IMG/VR virus record: IMGVR_UViG_3300034122_001663
Coordinates: 1-64,000 of that record
Direction: 5' to 3' (one strand)
Source: a virus
DNA: 64,000 nt
Shown: positions 1-7,135 of the stretch, piece after piece
Numbering within the stretch: position 1 is the first letter of the stretch
Layout: each line of letters opens with the position of its first letter
The notes under the pieces: generated by a model
Told to the model about the DNA's origin: nothing
What the model saw: only the letters and a program-made list of their open reading frames with translations
The model's database searches: none
Translations under genes and position numbers: made by a program

Positions 1-484
1 CCCAAGCAGCAGCATCAGCATCAGCAGCAGCATCAGCAACAGCAGCAGCATCAGCAACAGCCCATTCCTGACCACTGGCAAGCAGATCTATACCTGCAAT
101 AACAGGATCAATAACTACCTGAACCTCGGCAGGTTGCTCAGGCAATGCCCGCAGCTCAGCAGCCAAGAACTGCCAGCCGACTTTGATTAAGTCTTTGCCA
201 TCGCAGCTCACTGCATCAGGCAATGCAGCAAAAAATGCTTTGGCTTCATCGTCAGACAACGCTTCAAAGATCGACTCAGCAATACGCTGCACCATTACAG
301 GCAAGCCATAGGTTTGCTCGTTAATCCCTGGATCTTCAGAGTGCGCCAAGCACCCAATAAAGCAACCGCGTTTGTTGCTTTCGTCCCAGTAAACGCCTTG
401 AGTGATGGAGTCAGCAGCGACGTGAGCTGCTACTTGTTGGCGAAGTTGGTCTGTGTTCTTGGTAAGCATGATGGCGTCAGTCAT
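1..484 (-). CDS. Hypothetical Ala-rich protein, partial (3' end beyond window)
   Basis: This gene reads leftward from an ATG at 484 and is still open at base 1, so only the first 161 codons are visible. I do not recognise it by name. Residues about 18-50 (HVAADSITQGVYWDES followed by RGCFIGCLAHS) resemble phage hypothetical proteins that carry an RGC-x-x-G-C motif. Beyond residue 140 the protein becomes an Ala/Asp/Val-rich tract, encoded by the CAG/CAT-like triplet repeat at 1-60. The ATG overlaps the stop of the upstream gene (ATGA), which supports the start and suggests translational coupling. Confidence 0.75.
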   Translation of the reverse strand, partial: MTDAIMLTKNTDQLRQQVAAHVAADSITQGVYWDESNKRGCFIGCLAHSEDPGINEQTYGLPVMVQRIAESIFEALSDDEAKAFFAALPDAVSCDGKDLIKVGWQFLAAELRALPEQPAEVQVVIDPVIAGIDLLASGQEWAVADAAAVADAAADADAAAW

Positions 485-705
485 TTGGTACCCTCCAGTT
501 CGGCGGCGAGAGCGAGCAGTTTGTGGCGTATTCCAAGGCGGGTTTGAGCACGGGTCGCGTTAGTGCCACAGATATGAAGCGGCACCACCTGATCAGCAGC
601 AGCTCGCAGGGCGGCGGCGGCAATCTCATCGGCAGGCGCAGGGCAAATTTCAAGCACTGCGCTGTAAACCGCCTGAGCGGCGGGGGATATCGGTTGGTCA
701 GTCAT
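481..705 (-). CDS. Hypothetical protein, 74 aa
   Basis: This is a small Ala-rich protein beginning MTDQPISPAAQAVYSAVLEI, mostly helical in appearance, with no recognised family. I chose the ATG at 705 because it overlaps the end of the preceding gene by 8 bases (ATGACTGA). A longer frame to 738 would overlap that gene far more. Its own stop overlaps the next ATG. Tight overlaps on both sides point to one leftward operon. Confidence 0.7.
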   Translation of the reverse strand: MTDQPISPAAQAVYSAVLEICPAPADEIAAAALRAAADQVVPLHICGTNATRAQTRLGIRHKLLALAAELEGTK

Positions 706-1042
706 TGGTTTCAGTGTTAAGTTCAAGAGATTCAACATACTTGTTTAATTGCATTGCATCTAAAAGATGCAATGTGTTTTCTGTACCAATAAGTTTGAAT
801 GCATCTTGGATTAAAGCATTGCGTTGATCTGTGCCACTGTAATACGAAGTTAAGATTTCTTCAGCACGGTCAAATCTTTCTACATCTCCAGTCAATTCCT
901 GGAGCACAGTCGATGGCATCTCATCAACAATGCCGCTAACAATAGCGGTCAATACTAAAGACCATGCCTGCTCTGGTACTAATGCAAGCACCTTGTCAAC
1001 AAGGTCAAGGTCAATGTAATCATTTGAAGGTTGTGTGTCCAT
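698..1042 (-). CDS. Hypothetical protein, 114 aa
   Basis: This acidic, Leu-rich, probably all-helical protein starts MDTQPSNDYIDLDLVDKVLA. No catalytic motif, signal peptide or membrane segment is visible, and I do not recognise the family. It lies in the leftward early array, upstream of and overlapping the 74-aa gene. Confidence 0.7.
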   Translation of the reverse strand: MDTQPSNDYIDLDLVDKVLALVPEQAWSLVLTAIVSGIVDEMPSTVLQELTGDVERFDRAEEILTSYYSGTDQRNALIQDAFKLIGTENTLHLLDAMQLNKYVESLELNTETND

Positions 1043-1092
1043 GAGTAAACTTTCCGCTGTTAGTAACGGAGGGTAGTGAGTAGGTACTGAGT

Positions 1093-1455
1093 TTAAGCTG
1101 GGCTGGCTTGGGTGTCCAGTGGTTCGTTCATCACCCCTGACTCTTTAAGCTTGTCGAGCATGGCACACATGATCGTGGCATGCTGATGAGTCTGTTCCAT
1201 GAAATGCTTGGCACGTTCAGGTGAGATGGTATGAACGGAACCGTTGGCTTCCACGTAACGCCATGATCCATCAGGCTGTGGATCCCCCTGGAGCGCAAGC
1301 CGCTCTGAGTTGTGAACATACCTTAGTTCAAGGTTGTGATAATCCTTAAGTCCATCTTGTGCAGTCCATGTTGCACCAAGGTTGTAACGATTGTCATCAT
1401 CACTGAATGCATGGAACTCAGGGATGATGTACTTAAAGCAAGCAAAAATTGACAT
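1093..1455 (-). CDS. Hypothetical protein, 120 aa
   Basis: This unrecognised protein begins MSIFACFKYIIPEFHAFSDD. The central part (HNLELRYVHNSERLALQGDP, then DGSWRYVEANGS) reads like a small beta-rich domain, followed by a helical C-terminus. The ATG at 1455 is preceded by CTCAACACC rather than a Shine-Dalgarno sequence, the start context seen throughout this arm. It lies directly downstream of the tRNA gene on the same strand. Confidence 0.7.
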   Translation of the reverse strand: MSIFACFKYIIPEFHAFSDDDNRYNLGATWTAQDGLKDYHNLELRYVHNSERLALQGDPQPDGSWRYVEANGSVHTISPERAKHFMEQTHQHATIMCAMLDKLKESGVMNEPLDTQASPA

Positions 1456-1477
1456 GGTGTTGAGCTCTTGTGTGGGT

Positions 1478-1563
1478 TGGTAGGGACAGAGAGACTTGAA
1501 CTCTCACAGCCAATGGCCTACGGATTTTAAGTCCGTTGCGTCTACCTATTCCGCCATGTCCCC
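1478..1563 (-). tRNA. trnL(UAA): tRNA-Leu (anticodon UAA), CCA encoded
   Basis: On the minus strand a 7-bp acceptor stem (GGGGACA with TGTCCCT, the first pair G-U), an anticodon arm with loop CTTAAAA giving anticodon UAA, a long class-II variable arm and a T-arm (GAGAG-TTCAAGT-CTCTC) are all readable, followed by discriminator A and encoded CCA. It would read UUA codons. Its first 18 bases are also the last 18 coding bases of the upstream ORF (1546-1773). It is the only complete tRNA I find in the window. Confidence 0.95.
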
Positions 1564-1773
1564 CTCACTTGGGCTTACACTCACATCAATTGATGTGTGT
1601 TGCCAAGTGTGATCATGTGGTAATGGCTCAGTGCCATAGTCCCACGTGTCGTAGTCATCCTCATTGCGAGGATCTTCTTCAATCAGAATGTAATGCGGTG
1701 AGTTGTCATGAATGTACTCACCAAGGTTTGCCATTGCCATGGCAAGTAGTTGATCGTCAGTGTAATCAGGCAT
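1546..1773 (-). CDS. Hypothetical acidic protein, 75 aa, overlapping the tRNA
   Basis: This very acidic small protein starts MPDYTDDQLLAMAMANLGEY and contains several Asp/Glu runs. The stop codon TAG is the sequence GGAATAG inside the D-arm of tRNA-Leu, so the final 18 bases are shared with the tRNA. A GTG at 1788 would add five residues. Neither start has a convincing ribosome site. The function is unknown. Confidence 0.6.
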   Translation of the reverse strand: MPDYTDDQLLAMAMANLGEYIHDNSPHYILIEEDPRNEDDYDTWDYGTEPLPHDHTWQHTSIDVSVSPSEGDMAE

Positions 1774-1821
1774 TAGAGAAAGGGCCACCTATAACGAGAA
1801 TACGATGGCCCTGCTGTGGCT

Positions 1822-3564
1822 TCAGCTATTAGAGCTTAGCTGTTTCTCGCGGGATTGCAAGGCCTGACGGAAAGCTGCTGAGTACAGATCACGGTCTGCT
1901 TCCGTCAGCCTGGAGTTGTGCATCCCAACAATCTGTTTGACACTCATAAGTCCCATGTTGACTTCGAGTTGGATGGTAAAGCGTGGTGCACCATCGACCA
2001 TACACAACACAATGAAGTGTTGTTTCTTGCGTACATTTTCGGCATAACTGCTGGCATTACCCACGCAGTTACGTACGGCCTGGCCCCACTGTGCCAATTG
2101 ATGGGTGTCAAATGGCTGGAAGAATGACCAGTTCTGATCAGCGTGCTGCACCTTGATTGGTGCAGGGAATAGATCTTGTGGAAGTTTGTGATTGGGATTT
2201 TGAATCTTCCATGCTTCTGCTTGCACATGGTCATGGAATTCAGTGATGCGCCAACGCTTAGGCGGATCAATTGTTTTGTCGTTGCTGAGGATTTGATTAA
2301 GCATGCTGCATGTATCTTCCCATTCACGGAATCGGTACTGATATATGCCAAGCTGATGCTCATAGTCGTAACTACGTTGTGGAGCAGCCTTCTGTTCCAA
2401 GTAATACTTACAACGCATTTGGAAGAATGAAGCAACTGGCATATGTTTAGCTAGCCACGTAATAACAATTGTTGGTACAGCGTTCCAAGATTCAATGCCC
2501 ATCAAGTTATCAATGTTTGACTGGTAGTAATCCAGTGGAACTGCATCACCCCAGATTGAATGGACATAATGAATACCCTTGACAAGCTCTTTGATTAACA
2601 ACCAAGGCTTGCGGATTGTAGCCATACTATCTACTGATTCATCTTGGTACTTTGTATTAATCTCATTACATTTATCTTGGATCCACTTGCGGAAGAATGG
2701 TTTATCAAGGATATGACGAACGCGTACAAATTCGCTGAGCGGATTATAGTGAGGCACATTTACATAGTAATCAATCATGTGGAACAAAGATGCAACTGAT
2801 GCAGACCATTGTTCTTTAGTCTGCCCGAAATCTTTTTCATATTTGATCCAATAGTTACAATTCAAGTTACGATCTTCACTAAGCAAGCTGTATAGGTTAC
2901 GAGAAGTTTTAATGCGATCAAAGATACCGCGACCGTCTGACCAGGTTGGAATTGTTTTCTTAAGTGCATCCCTAAAACGCCCAAGCATTGATGCAATGTT
3001 CCTACCCTTTGCGTTCCAGCTACCAACGCTATACATCCAACGGGTTATATCATTACCATCAATGATGTTTTGCTTGGTAACTAATTCGGTCTTGTAGTAA
3101 TAATTAGAGCGACCAATTTCTGATATAGTGTATTGTTCCAGGTGATTTTTAACCTGGTAATCGAGCATCTTACGGGTAGCGGCTGTGTCCTTAAAGCAGT
3201 AAGTGTAGCCGTATACATAGTCATTCTCCTTGCCTTTAGGTGGCAGCCATGCTGCTACCCATACGCCTTCGTAGTGGTACATCACTGCATGGACAACGTA
3301 CTCTACGTTGGGAATGTTACCGACAGGCAACCTGAATTCATGGTGCCTATCAGGAGCAGCTGATGCATTAATAGTATCAACTGCTTCTTGCTGCAACGAT
3401 TCTCTTACAATATCCAATGGCATTAACTGTGGTGGATTACCAAGTGGATATTTAGATTTCTTGGTAGTTGTTTTGGCTTGCTTCTCAGTACGTACCAACT
3501 TCTTGAGCGTTGGATCGTAAGGGATAAGTTCGTTCTGAAGATTGGTCGGAAGACGAAATTCCAT
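1822..3564 (-). CDS. PcfJ-like protein, 580 aa
   Basis: This is the largest gene of the left arm. The C-terminal 120 residues show the PcfJ-like signature: WGQAVRNCVGNASSYAENV, then a FIVLCMVDGAPRFTIQLEV strand pair and VKQIVGMHNSRLTEADRDLY. In PcfJ-like proteins this order (conserved NCVG, small beta pair, Q-x-x-G-x-x-N) is found in phages and conjugative plasmids, with no settled biochemical function. The N-terminal 450 residues are Trp/Tyr-rich and show no recognised domain. The start is followed by RLPTNLQNELIPYDP; the context upstream is AACTCAACC with no Shine-Dalgarno sequence. It is probably expressed with 3632-4504. Confidence 0.8.
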   Translation of the reverse strand: MEFRLPTNLQNELIPYDPTLKKLVRTEKQAKTTTKKSKYPLGNPPQLMPLDIVRESLQQEAVDTINASAAPDRHHEFRLPVGNIPNVEYVVHAVMYHYEGVWVAAWLPPKGKENDYVYGYTYCFKDTAATRKMLDYQVKNHLEQYTISEIGRSNYYYKTELVTKQNIIDGNDITRWMYSVGSWNAKGRNIASMLGRFRDALKKTIPTWSDGRGIFDRIKTSRNLYSLLSEDRNLNCNYWIKYEKDFGQTKEQWSASVASLFHMIDYYVNVPHYNPLSEFVRVRHILDKPFFRKWIQDKCNEINTKYQDESVDSMATIRKPWLLIKELVKGIHYVHSIWGDAVPLDYYQSNIDNLMGIESWNAVPTIVITWLAKHMPVASFFQMRCKYYLEQKAAPQRSYDYEHQLGIYQYRFREWEDTCSMLNQILSNDKTIDPPKRWRITEFHDHVQAEAWKIQNPNHKLPQDLFPAPIKVQHADQNWSFFQPFDTHQLAQWGQAVRNCVGNASSYAENVRKKQHFIVLCMVDGAPRFTIQLEVNMGLMSVKQIVGMHNSRLTEADRDLYSAAFRQALQSREKQLSSNS

Positions 3565-3600
3565 GGTGAATTCAGGGTTGAGTTCGTAGTGTAAAGTGTA

Positions 3601-3634
3601 AGCAGTTTAACGTCATGCTTGGGACGTGGTGTTA
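3601..3634 (-). promoter_or_regulatory. Type B leader repeat, copy 1
   Basis: On the minus strand this begins with the TAA stop of the 290-aa gene and forms a hairpin, ACGTC / GACGT around CCAAGCAT, followed by TTAAACTGCT. Thirty-two of 34 bases match the copy at 4531-4564. Both copies sit in the same place: they include the previous stop codon and lead into the next gene. Confidence 0.6.
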
Positions 3635-4504
3635 ATCCTGATTAACAAACACAGGTTTAAACCACTGTTGCTTGCGTTGTTTGTGTTTGGGGCCATGGCA
3701 TACTGTGTGCCAATGTCCACGACGCCAATGTGCTCGGACAGATCGTTTGTTATCTGGATCAACAGTATTGTCTTTGTATACAATTGTTTGTCGTACTTGC
3801 TTATAGTTTTTACCTAGCCAACGCATTTGGAATGGCTTATCTTTTTCACTAGAACCAAAGCCTTTGCCCTTTGTGGGTAGCTTAATGGTTTCTTCTGTCA
3901 AATACTTGGGCTCATACATATACATAAGTATCAGATTTTTCATGAACTTTTCCAGGATGTAATCTTCTTCCTTGGCTCCATCTTTTTCTGTAATAATTTC
4001 AGTCCATTGGTATGAACCATAACAAACAGTAGTTTCACTTATGTAAGTTACTTTCACACAGTCAGGAATACATGCAGCAAATGCTACATAAAAATTTAAA
4101 TCAAAACCTTGGTAGTCAGGTAGTTTAGTTGTAAACTTGAAATCTTTTGGCAAAAGAAATATAAAGAACGGCAATGCATATTCAGGTGTTTCCATTGGCT
4201 TAACATCTGTATTTGCAAGCGCTTCTATTATGTTTTCATGCACGCAAATAGGTGGAGACAATGATGCAATAGCGCCTGTAACAACCAAGGCAGCATTCTC
4301 TTCTTGAGATAACTCTCGTGTCAATCCAAAGCTACCAATTTCCTTTTGGACTTCATGAATTACGTTATGAGCTATGTCAACTTTGTCAAGTATCTTTAAC
4401 CAGTTTGGGTAACCTGAAGGTGACTTGTACTTTTGATAATGCATGGCAGCGCGGTGCCTCACTTTATCAATATCAAAAGCAGCATTAATACTTTTAAAGT
4501 CCAT
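3632..4504 (-). CDS. Hypothetical protein, 290 aa, C-terminal RAHWRRGHWH motif
   Basis: This protein begins MDFKSINAAFDIDKVRHRAA. Its last 45 residues carry RSVRAHWRRGHWHTVCHGP and then a basic KHKQRKQQWFKPVFVNQ end. This tail occurs at the C-terminus of assorted phage and actinobacterial hypothetical proteins whose function is not established. No signal or membrane segment is seen. It stands immediately upstream of the PcfJ-like gene, separated by the type B leader, which suggests a functional pair. Confidence 0.75.
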   Translation of the reverse strand: MDFKSINAAFDIDKVRHRAAMHYQKYKSPSGYPNWLKILDKVDIAHNVIHEVQKEIGSFGLTRELSQEENAALVVTGAIASLSPPICVHENIIEALANTDVKPMETPEYALPFFIFLLPKDFKFTTKLPDYQGFDLNFYVAFAACIPDCVKVTYISETTVCYGSYQWTEIITEKDGAKEEDYILEKFMKNLILMYMYEPKYLTEETIKLPTKGKGFGSSEKDKPFQMRWLGKNYKQVRQTIVYKDNTVDPDNKRSVRAHWRRGHWHTVCHGPKHKQRKQQWFKPVFVNQD

Positions 4505-4530
4505 GGGTGTGCAATTGAATTAAAATGATG

Positions 4531-4564
4531 AGCAGTTTAACGTCATGCCTAGGACGTGGTGTTA
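4531..4564 (-). promoter_or_regulatory. Type B leader repeat, copy 2
   Basis: This copy differs from 3601-3634 by two bases within the hairpin loop. It contains the stop codon of the 57-aa gene (4562-4564) and precedes the ATG at 4504 by about 26 bases. Confidence 0.6.
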
Positions 4565-4735
4565 CCTTACACCATAGTCTTCATCATCATTGATGTAGTC
4601 ATCAAATGCAATTGATTGTTGTGGTGAGAAAAACACTGGCAGGCGTTTGGCAAACCCAGTGCAGAGATATACCCTGCCCATGGGACCACGCACTGTGATG
4701 TACCAGCGTTTAAATTCGATGGAGAATCCAATCAT
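4562..4735 (-). CDS. Hypothetical protein, 57 aa
   Basis: This short gene starts MIGFSIEFKRWYITVRGPMG and ends in an acidic DDYINDDEDYGVR tail. The ATG overlaps the stop of the upstream gene as ATGA (4732-4735), a typical coupled arrangement in this arm. Small aromatic beta-type proteins of this kind are common in cyanophage accessory regions, but I cannot name a family. Confidence 0.7.
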   Translation of the reverse strand: MIGFSIEFKRWYITVRGPMGRVYLCTGFAKRLPVFFSPQQSIAFDDYINDDEDYGVR

Positions 4736-4980
4736 TCGTCGTTACCTAGATCAATGGGTTCCCACTCAAGCTGGCATGCGTCAAGATAACGGCAAAAGCC
4801 ATCTTCATCAGTAGGGATGGTGTCATCACCCAAGAAGAAACTAGCTCGGCAAAGTGCCGGAGCGTACTCAGCAGGGCTTGAGTAAGTCGCTGCATAGATG
4901 CAACGCATGTCATCGACAATTGCTTCAACTGTGACATAGTCATCATCGATAATGGTTGATTCGATTGCAAGGACAGACAT
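4732..4980 (-). CDS. Hypothetical acidic protein, 82 aa
   Basis: This protein begins MSVLAIESTIIDDDYVTVEA and is strongly acidic, with three Cys residues but no clear metal site. Its ATG at 4980 shares a base with the stop of the upstream gene (TGATG), and its stop overlaps the next start. The function is unknown. Confidence 0.7.
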   Translation of the reverse strand: MSVLAIESTIIDDDYVTVEAIVDDMRCIYAATYSSPAEYAPALCRASFFLGDDTIPTDEDGFCRYLDACQLEWEPIDLGNDE

Positions 4981-5153
4981 CAGTCAGACTCCACGAATGA
5001 ATATGTTTTGGTGATGTAGCATCGGTACTTAGTCCACATGCGTGCAGTGGTATACTCCGCAAGGAATCCGTCGTTGTCACAGACGCGAGCTTCTGCCCGC
5101 AACTGTGCACACTTTGCAAGATTGATGCGATCAAATAGTGTGAGTGAATCCAT
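4980..5153 (-). CDS. Hypothetical protein, 57 aa
   Basis: The start is taken at MDSLTLFDRINLAKCAQLRA because this ATG directly follows GCTCAACTCAAC, the recurrent pre-start sequence of this arm. An upstream extension to 5192 would run through the hairpin leader. The protein is short, with Cys and basic residues, and of unknown function. Confidence 0.7.
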   Translation of the reverse strand: MDSLTLFDRINLAKCAQLRAEARVCDNDGFLAEYTTARMWTKYRCYITKTYSFVESD

Positions 5154-5176
5154 GTTGAGTTGAGCGTAAGGTAAAT

Positions 5177-5211
5177 GCTGGGACTTACACACCGTAGTGG
5201 TGATGCCCAGC
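5177..5211 (-). promoter_or_regulatory. Type C leader hairpin, copy 1
   Basis: On the minus strand this has an outer stem GCTGGG / CCCAGC and an inner stem CACC / GGTG, separated by internal loops. It sits between the stop of the DUF4236-like gene and the CAACTCAAC-ATG of the next gene. The same outer architecture, including GGGCATC and AAGTCCC, recurs at 6340-6369. Confidence 0.55.
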
Positions 5212-5213
5212 TA

Positions 5214-5414
5214 TTAGAACAGTTGGATGTTACGTTTGCTTATGCCTGTGCCAGGGATACTGATAGATCCTCTGACACCAGAGCCACGAGCGTTGAGTGT
5301 AACCTGGAACGGACCAAGTTTAATTGACTTGGTATAAGACTTAACGCCGTGCTCAGTTATGTTAAAGCCAGCAATTGTCTTGTCAAAGTTGATTGGTGAT
5401 TTGTCTTTAGTCAT
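5214..5414 (-). CDS. DUF4236-like small protein, 66 aa
   Basis: Residues 30-62 (KLGPFQVTLNARGSGVRGSI, then SIPGTGISKR) match the pattern of DUF4236 proteins: a short repeat-like beta segment with a Gly-x-Ser-x-Ser core and a closing PGTGxS-(Y/K)R motif. The function of that family is unknown. The start overlaps the stop of the upstream gene by 8 bases. Confidence 0.7.
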   Translation of the reverse strand: MTKDKSPINFDKTIAGFNITEHGVKSYTKSIKLGPFQVTLNARGSGVRGSISIPGTGISKRNIQLF

Positions 5415-5718
5415 CGAGTTGCTCCACTGCTTGGCTAAGCGGTTCGATAATGTTTGGATCTGTAGTTCGTTGCTTCAGTAGTTTCAGTGCTGTCAACCCT
5501 TGCTCCTTTAAGCTCGGCGGCTTAGAGCGGCGGGCGGCGCCGAGGTCATGCGCAGAATCGAAGTAACCATTTCGGTCAAGCCATCCGACGCACGCCTTTA
5601 GCTCCTGGTCGGCGCCCCATTGGGCGGCAACCACGAAGATTTCCTGAGTACTCATCGGTAAGTTGAACCACTTATCCAGTAGCTCCCGCGGTGGGATGAT
5701 TAGGTGTTGGTTAGTCAC
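5407..5718 (-). CDS. Hypothetical protein, 103 aa
   Basis: This protein contains WGADQELKACVGWLDRNGYF and a helical C-terminus ending in acidic residues. A W-G-A-(D/E)-Q-E-x-x-A-C core occurs in hypothetical proteins of cyanobacterial phages, to my recollection, without a known role. The local sequence is clearly more GC-rich than the neighbours (bases 5520-5620), which may mark recent acquisition. The ATG overlaps the preceding stop as ATGA. Confidence 0.7.
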   Translation of the reverse strand: MTNQHLIIPPRELLDKWFNLPMSTQEIFVVAAQWGADQELKACVGWLDRNGYFDSAHDLGAARRSKPPSLKEQGLTALKLLKQRTTDPNIIEPLSQAVEQLDD

Positions 5719-5918
5719 TTGAGTTCCTCAGGCATGAGCATACGTTGATCATCTTCATCCATATTGGTCATTACAAATTTTTCTCCATCGGGGGTGACAA
5801 AACCCCCGATGAATTGGACACCTTGTTTATCAGCAGCTTCTTTCATCTTGGCGACGAGCTGCATGGCATGCAGACGTTGCATGTCAAGTGCGTCGGGAAT
5901 GCGTGGTTTGTCGGACAT
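5715..5918 (-). CDS. Hypothetical protein, 67 aa
   Basis: This starts MSDKPRIPDALDMQRLHAMQ, a single helix, followed by a short beta hairpin (GVQFIGGFVTPDGEKFVMTN). It resembles a small regulatory or adaptor peptide, but no family is recognised. Its stop overlaps the start of the 103-aa gene. Confidence 0.65.
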   Translation of the reverse strand: MSDKPRIPDALDMQRLHAMQLVAKMKEAADKQGVQFIGGFVTPDGEKFVMTNMDEDDQRMLMPEELK

Positions 5919-6009
5919 CTGATGTGTGTTTTGCGGAATGAGTTAAGCAGGGTCAGTCTACCCTGAATGTAAAATCCAAGGCAGACTTACAGATTCTCTT
6001 AATGTTTGG

Positions 6010-6309
6010 TTAGGAGTGAAGCTCCTGGTGCTGAAGCAATGCAGCAGTGTACATTTCGTCTGCCGTCATCGGTGGTTCACCGCAGATTTCGTCATCGCTT
6101 GGTCCACCGTCACAGTCAAGTTCGTTACTGAGCATTGGGATGATCTCATCTTCCAACATGCTGAGCATGCTGTGTGTGAGATGTTGATTCATCTCGTGAC
6201 GTTTTGATTCACGATCAACAACATGTTGGAGGATCTCCAATGCACGTTGCACTTGGTAATATTCGTTCTTAGTCCAATCAATCGTTGGATACTTCTGTGA
6301 TTGTTCCAT
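6010..6309 (-). CDS. Hypothetical protein, 99 aa
   Basis: This acidic helical protein begins MEQSQKYPTIDWTKNEYYQV. The ATG follows ATCAACTCAACC. No domain is recognised. It is preceded by the type C hairpin at 6340-6369. Confidence 0.7.
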   Translation of the reverse strand: MEQSQKYPTIDWTKNEYYQVQRALEILQHVVDRESKRHEMNQHLTHSMLSMLEDEIIPMLSNELDCDGGPSDDEICGEPPMTADEMYTAALLQHQELHS

Positions 6310-6339
6310 GGTTGAGTTGATGAATGAATGGAGTGTACA

Positions 6340-6369
6340 CCTGGGACTTATACCTTACGGATGCCCAGG
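6340..6369 (-). promoter_or_regulatory. Type C leader hairpin, copy 2
   Basis: A stem CCTGGG / CCCAGG encloses CATCCGTAAGGTATAAGT on the minus strand, two bases after the stop of the 110-aa gene. The position and the GGGCATC...AAGTCCC layout match the copy at 5177-5211. Confidence 0.55.
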
Positions 6370-6371
6370 TA

Positions 6372-6704
6372 TTACTTGTTAGGTTGTTTGTTACGAGCAG
6401 CATGCTCTGCTCGTTTACGTTTGAAATACACAGGACTAATCTGGTCTTCAAACTCTTCAAGTCTTGTGATCAATCTTGCAATTGTTTCTTCGTACCAAGG
6501 AGCTGTGTTATGAATGACATCAGGATCATTCGATCGTTCAATCTCAAGCAAACGATGGGACATCATTTCAATACGACCTTTGAACATGTTGGTGATTAGC
6601 CACCAGTCATCTTCTTCAAGGTCAGTGAATGTAACTGTGTGTTTACCTTGGGGATAGTCTGGTGATGGTTGTCCTTTGCTAAGTGAAGACTTGGTTCTAG
6701 CCAT
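6372..6704 (-). CDS. Hypothetical protein, 110 aa
   Basis: The start MARTKSSLSKGQPSPDYPQG at 6704 is preceded by CATCAACTCAATC. The longer open frame to 6866 crosses several inverted repeats and is unlikely to be coding. The C-terminus is basic (FKRKRAEHAARNKQPNK). The function is unknown. Confidence 0.7.
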   Translation of the reverse strand: MARTKSSLSKGQPSPDYPQGKHTVTFTDLEEDDWWLITNMFKGRIEMMSHRLLEIERSNDPDVIHNTAPWYEETIARLITRLEEFEDQISPVYFKRKRAEHAARNKQPNK

Positions 6705-6764
6705 GATTGAGTTGATGAGTGAATGGTGGGAGTAAATGGATATAACGTATGTACATCTAAGGAT

Positions 6765-6875
6765 CCCCCCTGGTACTGAACAGCGGGGGGTTCGGGGGGT
6801 AGGCCAGTAGTTATCTGGCAATACCCTTTGTTCGCTATTCGCAAATAGCGAATGAGATATAAGCAAAACTTATAT
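6765..6875 (-). promoter_or_regulatory. Intergenic region with three inverted repeats
   Basis: Between the ATG at 6704 and the stop at 6881 there are CCCCCC / GGGGGG around a 14-nt loop (6765-6790), a perfect 9-bp repeat TTCGCTATT / AATAGCGAA with a CGCA loop (6831-6852), and ATATAAG / CTTATAT with a CAAAA loop (6857-6875). They may be a terminator, a processing site or an operator. No U-run follows any of them, so simple rho-independent termination is not supported. Confidence 0.45.
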
Positions 6876-6880
6876 ATTGG

Positions 6881-7135
6881 TCAGGGATCAAGCATGATCC
6901 AGCCCGTGTAGTTACGACTGGTTCTGTCCACGCGTATCAATCCGTATTGCTCCAACCTTTCCAAGGCTGTGTAATAGTCTTGACGCCTGGTCTCCTGCAT
7001 CGGAAGCTTTGGTACATAACAAGGTAAGTTCTTGTACTTCTTCCTGTGATTCAGAAAGTAAAACCAGATGTTGCGTTGGTTGATTGTCAGCCTGATCTTG
7101 GGATCAAGCCTGGGCAGGTCCAGTTGATTTGACAT
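6881..7135 (-). CDS. Possible winged-helix protein, 84 aa
   Basis: The sequence RQDYYTALERLEQYGLIRVD followed by RTSRNYTGWIML has the spacing of a winged-helix recognition helix and wing, and the protein is basic in its N-terminal half. This suggests a small DNA-binding regulator, but the evidence is only pattern-level. The start shares a base with the stop of the upstream gene. Confidence 0.6.
   Translation of the reverse strand: MSNQLDLPRLDPKIRLTINQRNIWFYFLNHRKKYKNLPCYVPKLPMQETRRQDYYTALERLEQYGLIRVDRTSRNYTGWIMLDP

Noticed and set aside
1-60. CAG/CAT triplet repeat as a possible microsatellite or origin iteron.
   Set aside because: It is in frame with the leftward gene and encodes an Ala/Asp/Val-rich tract like those of many phage hypothetical proteins.
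5177-6369. Type C leaders as a known riboswitch (glutamine or preQ1 type).
   Set aside because: The conserved cores I would expect for those classes are not present; only the hairpin outline matches.
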